Shown: piece by piece, positions 5,892 through 9,055 of the stretch | Numbering within the stretch: the stretch's first letter is position 1 | Layout: the number at the start of each line of letters is the position of its first letter | Source: JBBSWA01 sp038046485 | Lineage (GTDB): Archaea; Nanobdellota; Nanobdellia; Woesearchaeales; SM23-78 | DNA: 9,055 nucleotides | Reading direction: 5' to 3' | NCBI GenBank assembly: GCA_038046485.1 | Contig: JBBSWA010000040.1 | Span: 1 to 9,055 of the forward strand | Made by a program: the position numbers and the translations under genes | Notes under the pieces: generated by a model | What the model saw: the letters and a program-made list of their open reading frames with translations, nothing else | Databases searched by the model: none | Told to the model about the DNA's origin: nothing

Positions 5892-6200
5892 TAGCTCCTG
5901 CGCTACCAATCTACCTAAGACAGTGAGCTGGATGGGCTTTCCTTTGGTGCCTATGTCACCAAACTCCACAAGGCCAACGGCACGGAGAACGTTCAAATTA
6001 CTCCAGACCGTAGAAGGAGCGCAGAGTAGATGCCCGACCAAGATAGGCACTAGGCGAGTCACGTTCGTTCTGGGAGGCTCTTCTGCCAAGTAGATCAATA
6101 CGTCCTTCTGCTTTCGCGTTAACCTAGCTTTCACTAACTTGATCAAGGCTTCTTTCAATTCCTCTGGGTTCAATGGGTCTTCTTGAATGGTTTGTAGCAT
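5886..6200 (-). CDS. Winged helix-turn-helix transcriptional regulator
   Basis: A 104-residue basic protein without a ligand or sensor domain. A short N-terminal helical region (11-25) leads to RLTRKQKDVLIYLAEEP (26-42), the first helix of a winged HTH. The next helix (47-59) and a recognition helix starting at A61-P-S-T-V-W and running to about 74 follow, then the wing LVEFGDIGTKGKPIQLT (77-93). This layout resembles small archaeal MarR/ArsR/PadR-like wHTH proteins, but no subfamily can be named. The ATG at 6200 has GGAGG at 6210-6214, nine bases upstream. It is the first gene of a coupled operon with the ATP-grasp-like ligase and the amidohydrolase, so it most likely controls that operon. 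A structured, GC-rich leader-like stretch lies directly upstream. Confidence 0.85.
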   Translation of the reverse strand: MLQTIQEDPLNPEELKEALIKLVKARLTRKQKDVLIYLAEEPPRTNVTRLVPILVGHLLCAPSTVWSNLNVLRAVGLVEFGDIGTKGKPIQLTVLGRLVAQELR

Positions 6201-6229
6201 GGTATCTAGCCTCCGATGTTTTTTCGCTT

Positions 6230-6236
6230 AAAAAAA
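6230..6236 (-). terminator. T7 run closing the candidate ncRNA
   Basis: On the minus strand seven consecutive T lie about 38 bp past the last strong hairpin of the candidate RNA and 30 bp before the regulator ATG. A weak GCTG/CAGC pairing (6273-6270 with 6248-6245) precedes it. T-runs of this length terminate archaeal RNA polymerase. It may be partial, leaving read-through into the regulator operon, or it may be part of a weak TATA box for that operon. Confidence 0.4.
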
Positions 6237-6390
6237 TCTAAGATGCTGGCTATACGGTTTTTAATGATGCAGCGGGCCTAACCGACGAAAAATATCGCCC
6301 CTAAGCCCAACACATAAAATCAGTGTAGACGTTGACAGAGCTGCAACTACCTCGAATAGGCCGCAAAGCCGCGAGAATCGTTGCTGTCAT
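6230..6390 (-). ncRNA. Candidate structured RNA or regulator-operon leader
   Basis: This GC-rich block in an AT-rich spacer (about 51% G+C over 6271-6390 by hand count) starts 27 bp after a strong TATA box. Hairpin 1 opens exactly at the predicted start. GACAG (6388-6384) pairs with CTGTC (6338-6334), and CAAC (6383-6380) with GTTG (6347-6344), leaving a 5-nt bulge. Above these, CTCG (6375-6372) pairs with CGAG (6354-6351) and GGC with GCC (6370-6368/6361-6359). Hairpin 2 is ACAC (6326-6323) with GTGT (6313-6310). Hairpin 3 has eight pairs (6308-6301/6281-6274), a small internal loop, five more pairs (6299-6295/6288-6284) and a 6-nt loop. Three pairs in hairpin 3 are G-U on the minus strand and would be A-C on the plus strand, favouring minus-strand RNA. 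A T7 run follows. No tRNA, SRP, RNase P or box C/D pattern was recognised. A 29-codon frame from 6390 overlaps it. Confidence 0.5.
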
Positions 6391-6408
6391 ACCTCTCTGA
6401 AACCTAAA

Positions 6409-6424
6409 CCCTTTTATATAGTTT
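6409..6424 (-). promoter_or_regulatory. Strong BRE/TATA promoter upstream of the candidate ncRNA
   Basis: Minus-strand AAACTATATAAAAGG is the best TATA match in the window and shares the 12-mer AAACTATATAAA with the toxin-antitoxin promoter. It lies 20 bp past the aminotransferase stop and predicts a start near 6390, at the base of the first hairpin. It may drive a stand-alone RNA, the regulator operon, or both. Confidence 0.7.
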
Positions 6425-6444
6425 ATGTACAGAAAAAGCCGGAG

Positions 6445-7635
6445 TCAACCCATTAACTCTTTAACTTTACCAAAGCGAGCTATTGTTTCATCTATGCTTT
6501 TGGCATCTTCCCCACATAAAGCGAGACGAACATACGCTAGAATGCCGAATGAAACTCCTGGAACAGAACCTACGCCTTGATCGAATAGGTTCTTGAATAA
6601 TTTAGTTCCATCTCCATCTGGACTTTTCACGCACAGACACAACCCTCCTTGAGGTTGAATTATTTCATACCCTAAACCCTGCAATTGATTTGCATAGGAT
6701 TTAATTAACTGCATAGTACTGGACCAATCCACTCCTAAAGGAAGAGCACACTTAGACAAAGCCATCTGCTCCCGAGTCGATGCCTGAACAATTCCTCTAT
6801 CTACCAAAGAAGTAGCCAGTGCATCTCTTACTTGCTCACCATTTGGAAAATCTGGATGCAAGGCCAAGTACCCGATTCGAACCCCAGCCAAACGACCTTC
6901 TTTAGAAAAGGAATACGCCACGCCAGTATTTGCATAATTTAATTCTTTTACTACTGAAACCCACGGTATGTCTGGAAGACGCAACTGCCTATAGGGTTCA
7001 TCGGAAATAGCTAATACGTGTGGTTTTCTATTTAACATCTCCCCTAAATTCTGCAGAAATTGAGCGCTGTACATTTGCCCGCACGGATTGTTCGGAGAGT
7101 TCAAGATGATCGCACGGGTTTGATCGCCCAAAACATCTTCTAACTGAGTTAACTGTTCTCCTTCTGATGAAAAATGAATCCTTTTAGGTGTTAACCCAGC
7201 TGCTTTTACATATTCTAAGTAAGATGGGAAAAAAGGGGCTAAGATAAGCACTTCACCCCCTTCCTTGACGAGCTTCAAACCCCAAAGAGCTGTTGCTACG
7301 GCCTCTCCTGCACCTGGCGTTGCCAAGATATGAGAAGAAGGAATGTTCAACCCATTCACTTGCGCTTCTAAATCTGCCAAGGCTGTTAAAAACGTAGGAT
7401 ACCCTCTTGAATCTGTATAGGCATTGCTGGGTGATTCTCCTCTTCCTTCTGCAGCCACCAATAATCCCATTTCTTTAGCATAATCCGCGCTTGTAGGACC
7501 TGTTGGATTGGCCTGCGTTAAATCAATGGGTGTAATATGTTTAGGAGAACAATGTGCTAATAACTCCAGACGAAGCTTACGAATAGGATTAGGGGTAACA
7601 CTTAAACCTGTGAAAGGATCCCTTGCTGTATCCAC
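6445..7635 (-). CDS. PLP-dependent aminotransferase, class I/II (fold type I)
   Basis: A 396-residue, apparently complete enzyme that should move an amino group between an amino acid and a 2-oxo acid using pyridoxal phosphate. Fold-I landmarks occur in order: GYPTFLTAL (78-86), the ATPGAGEA phosphate-side loop (105-112), NSPNNPCG (179-186), SD212-EPY215, SFSK245 with the Schiff-base lysine, GVR253-IGY and the C-terminal YVR370 that binds the substrate carboxylate. All key residues are intact. Substrate cannot be set; AspC, AlaT and methionine/aromatic aminotransferases share these motifs. The GTG start is supported by GGGGGAG (7642-7648) six bases upstream and a TATA box at 7677-7689. The next minus-strand genes are a wHTH regulator, a ligase and a hydrolase, and it may supply their amino-acid substrate. 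A promoter and candidate ncRNA separate it from them. Confidence 0.92.
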   Translation of the reverse strand: MDTARDPFTGLSVTPNPIRKLRLELLAHCSPKHITPIDLTQANPTGPTSADYAKEMGLLVAAEGRGESPSNAYTDSRGYPTFLTALADLEAQVNGLNIPSSHILATPGAGEAVATALWGLKLVKEGGEVLILAPFFPSYLEYVKAAGLTPKRIHFSSEGEQLTQLEDVLGDQTRAIILNSPNNPCGQMYSAQFLQNLGEMLNRKPHVLAISDEPYRQLRLPDIPWVSVVKELNYANTGVAYSFSKEGRLAGVRIGYLALHPDFPNGEQVRDALATSLVDRGIVQASTREQMALSKCALPLGVDWSSTMQLIKSYANQLQGLGYEIIQPQGGLCLCVKSPDGDGTKLFKNLFDQGVGSVPGVSFGILAYVRLALCGEDAKSIDETIARFGKVKELMG

Positions 7636-7641
7636 TGATTA

Positions 7642-7648
7642 CTCCCCC
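7642..7648 (-). promoter_or_regulatory. SD fixing the GTG start of the aminotransferase
   Basis: GGGGGAG on the minus strand ends six bases before GTG at 7635. It lies in a purine-rich stretch (GAGGTGGGGGAG) and supports the non-ATG start over any internal ATG. Confidence 0.75.
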
Positions 7649-7675
7649 ACCTCTCTAGAATCTGAAAACTTCCTT

Positions 7676-7689
7676 CTTTTAAATAGTTT
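7676..7689 (-). promoter_or_regulatory. BRE/TATA promoter of the aminotransferase gene
   Basis: Minus-strand AAACTATTTAAAAG lies in the 67-bp gap after the membrane-protein gene. The expected start is near 7655, giving a leader of about 20 nt that contains the SD. It matches the AAACTATWTAAA pattern seen at 107-118 and 6413-6424. Confidence 0.65.
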
Positions 7690-7702
7690 CTTGAAAAAAA
7701 CG

Positions 7703-8209
7703 CTATTTACGCTTATTCGAACCTTTCAATGCTTTTTGAATGAATACGATAGTCGCTACAAGCAAAAGAAACAACATCAAAACCCCTAAATACGTTTTAC
7801 CTGTATCGTACGTGAGCGAAACCAAGACGTTCAAAACAGCAGAGAAGAACAATCCATAACTGATGATCACATTCATGGGAATGAATAAAACAGCAACTAA
7901 GGTAAGCAAGCTGATGAAAACACTGATTAGATACTTTTTTGTGTTCAATGATTTACGCTGCTCTTCATACTGTTTTCGAGCCAATTCTCCTGTTTCCCAA
8001 CAGTTCTGCGATTCTGCCTCCGATGCTTTCTGCTGCTCAGAAGTTGGCTTTTCGACGGTTGGAGCATAACAGGGCTTATCCATGGGATATACAGGACTTT
8101 CCCCAACAAACGTCGTCAAAGCCAAGTGAACAAAGGGAAGGTAAATGATGACAATGGCGAGCATGAACAAGAATGCCTTTAATTTGCCCAGTTTATCATC
8201 CATTTTCAT
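7703..8209 (-). CDS. Four-helix membrane protein with a Cys-containing loop, unknown function
   Basis: A 168-residue protein I do not recognise. A short charged N-terminus is followed by a first membrane segment at about 12-34. A polar loop runs from 35-90 and holds two cysteines, C47 (P-C-Y) and C70 (N-C-W), that could form a disulfide if the loop is outside. The second half of the loop (57-88) is rich in Glu, Gln, Lys and Ser and likely helical. Three more membrane segments follow at about 92-110, 113-133 and 139-158, with a basic tail (KGSNKRK) that should stay in the cytoplasm. ATG 8209 overlaps the stop of the DHH-family gene as ATGA; an alternative start is Met3. No SD is visible, so reinitiation is likely. 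The coupling suggests joint expression but not necessarily joint function. Confidence 0.75.
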   Translation of the reverse strand: MKMDDKLGKLKAFLFMLAIVIIYLPFVHLALTTFVGESPVYPMDKPCYAPTVEKPTSEQQKASEAESQNCWETGELARKQYEEQRKSLNTKKYLISVFISLLTLVAVLFIPMNVIISYGLFFSAVLNVLVSLTYDTGKTYLGVLMLFLLLVATIVFIQKALKGSNKRK

Positions 8210-9055
8210 TTATTTGAGACATTGATTAATATGTCTTTCGCTGCTTGTATGAATGCCTCTTCTTTCTCCGTCGGAATGACGGCGCCTGCGGCATGTTTAT
8301 GGCCGCCTGCTTCTCCTGCTGACTGTTCAACCATTTTGCAGACGAGATCCTTACAGTCAATGGAGTCTCCGTCCCCTACTACTCTTAACGAAATTTTGGT
8401 TGTGTTGTCTGTGTTTTGAGCCATGCTCAAAATGATGTAATCTTGCGGAAGACTACCTCCTCTTGAAAGGATGGAAGCAGTTGTTCCGATCATCGTGGCT
8501 AAAATGTTTTTTTCTGCATTGATGATCATGAACTTATCTGTTTTGAATACTCGATCTGAATCTTTATTTGCATCAAACCAATTCAAGGCCTTTACGAGCT
8601 CTTTACGATAGGTGAACATCTCTTGAAGTGCAAGTTTCTTCAATTCGGGATCGTTCAGGCACGCTCCCATCCCCAGGCTTGCCTTGTTCAAGCGGCCACA
8701 GGCATTGAGTAAGGTTGAAAACTCCTTTGCATCACGTAATGGACTACCACGCTCCTCACTTGGTAAAGTATAAATTTTGGTAAAAACATCCTCTGGATTT
8801 GGATGAGCAGAGCGCTTCAAAATGATCGCAACAGATAGACGTTGCACTTCTTCTTGAGTAAGGTCTCCAAAGGTCTTCCAATTATTCCCTACTTTTGGAT
8901 CAATTCCAAGCGTGTGCAAGAACTGAATCGCCCATGACTCACTAACTGTAATACCTGGAATCTTCATGTCCGAGATGTACTCCAACAACTTATGGATGGG
9001 CATTGTCTGAAACCCAAAGAACTTAAGACATCGTGTGACATGGATATGACCTTTC
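8206..9055 (-). CDS. DHH/DHHA1-family phosphoesterase, archaeal RecJ/GAN-like, 5' partial
   Basis: The reading frame stays open from the ATG at 9003 to the window edge (17 further codons beginning K-G-H-I-H-V-T-R), so the real start probably lies outside and this is the C-terminal part. Numbered from the Met at 9003, the visible part has an EYISDMKIPGITVSESWA segment (8-25), a helical middle, LLNACGR (98-104) followed by ASLGMGACL, and the DHHA1 signature GGHKHAAG (233-240), which binds nucleic acid or substrate. LLNACGR together with DHHA1 fits the archaeal RecJ-like single-strand exonuclease (GAN) group. The DHH catalytic half with its metal-binding Asp/His is not in view, so activity cannot be judged. 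A nanoRNase or cyclic-dinucleotide phosphodiesterase is less likely but possible. Its TGA overlaps the ATG of the next gene. Confidence 0.8.
   Translation of the reverse strand, partial: KGHIHVTRCLKFFGFQTMPIHKLLEYISDMKIPGITVSESWAIQFLHTLGIDPKVGNNWKTFGDLTQEEVQRLSVAIILKRSAHPNPEDVFTKIYTLPSEERGSPLRDAKEFSTLLNACGRLNKASLGMGACLNDPELKKLALQEMFTYRKELVKALNWFDANKDSDRVFKTDKFMIINAEKNILATMIGTTASILSRGGSLPQDYIILSMAQNTDNTTKISLRVVGDGDSIDCKDLVCKMVEQSAGEAGGHKHAAGAVIPTEKEEAFIQAAKDILINVSNK

Noticed and set aside
6230..6444. tRNA, split tRNA, SRP, RNase P or box C/D RNA in the GC-rich spacer
   Set aside because: No T-arm or CCA-adjacent acceptor pairing, no SRP helix-8 or RNase P core motif, and the C/D-like boxes (plus-strand ATGATGC at 6264 and CTGA at 6397) are too far apart and imperfect.

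Overview
The window looks archaeal, most likely from a small-genome lineage such as DPANN; that placement is inference. The evidence is a compact archaeal-type valyl-tRNA synthetase (GTDDNGLPTER signature, no C-terminal coiled-coil arm), a DHHA1-containing RecJ/GAN-like protein with the archaeal LLNACGR motif, BRE/TATA promoters (AAACTATWTAAA recurs at three starts), near-leaderless genes, T-rich terminators, and tight ATGA or SD-coupled overlaps. I could not search any database, so functional calls rest on motifs.

Layout, plus strand (1-1262): a promoter with a repeat-containing operator candidate drives a two-gene toxin-antitoxin-like module. A BrnT/DUF4258-like small protein overlaps a two-CxxC zinc-ribbon protein with an AbrB-like tail. 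A second promoter and a strong Shine-Dalgarno precede a four-helix DUF4383-like membrane protein with an internal duplication. The convergent spacer 1263-1405 holds a T-rich terminator and two adjacent inverted repeats.

Layout, minus strand (9055 down to 1406): a 5'-truncated DHH/DHHA1 protein overlaps a four-helix membrane protein by ATGA. A separately promoted class I/II PLP aminotransferase with a GTG start follows. Next is a GC-rich structured stretch (about 6390-6230) with its own TATA box and a closing T-run, a candidate non-coding RNA or mRNA leader. It leads into a coupled operon of a winged-helix regulator, an unusual ATP-grasp-like ligase and an amidohydrolase. valS comes last, from an apparently leaderless promoter.

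The most interesting part is 3844-7635. A PLP aminotransferase, an ATP-grasp ligase whose metal-binding motif seems to sit at the wrong end of the protein, and a metal-dependent amidohydrolase lie next to a dedicated winged-helix regulator and a possible structured RNA. Together they could make and process an amino-acid- or peptide-derived compound, but the substrate cannot be read from the sequence and this pathway is inference. The second point of interest is the TA-like module with its operator-like repeat.
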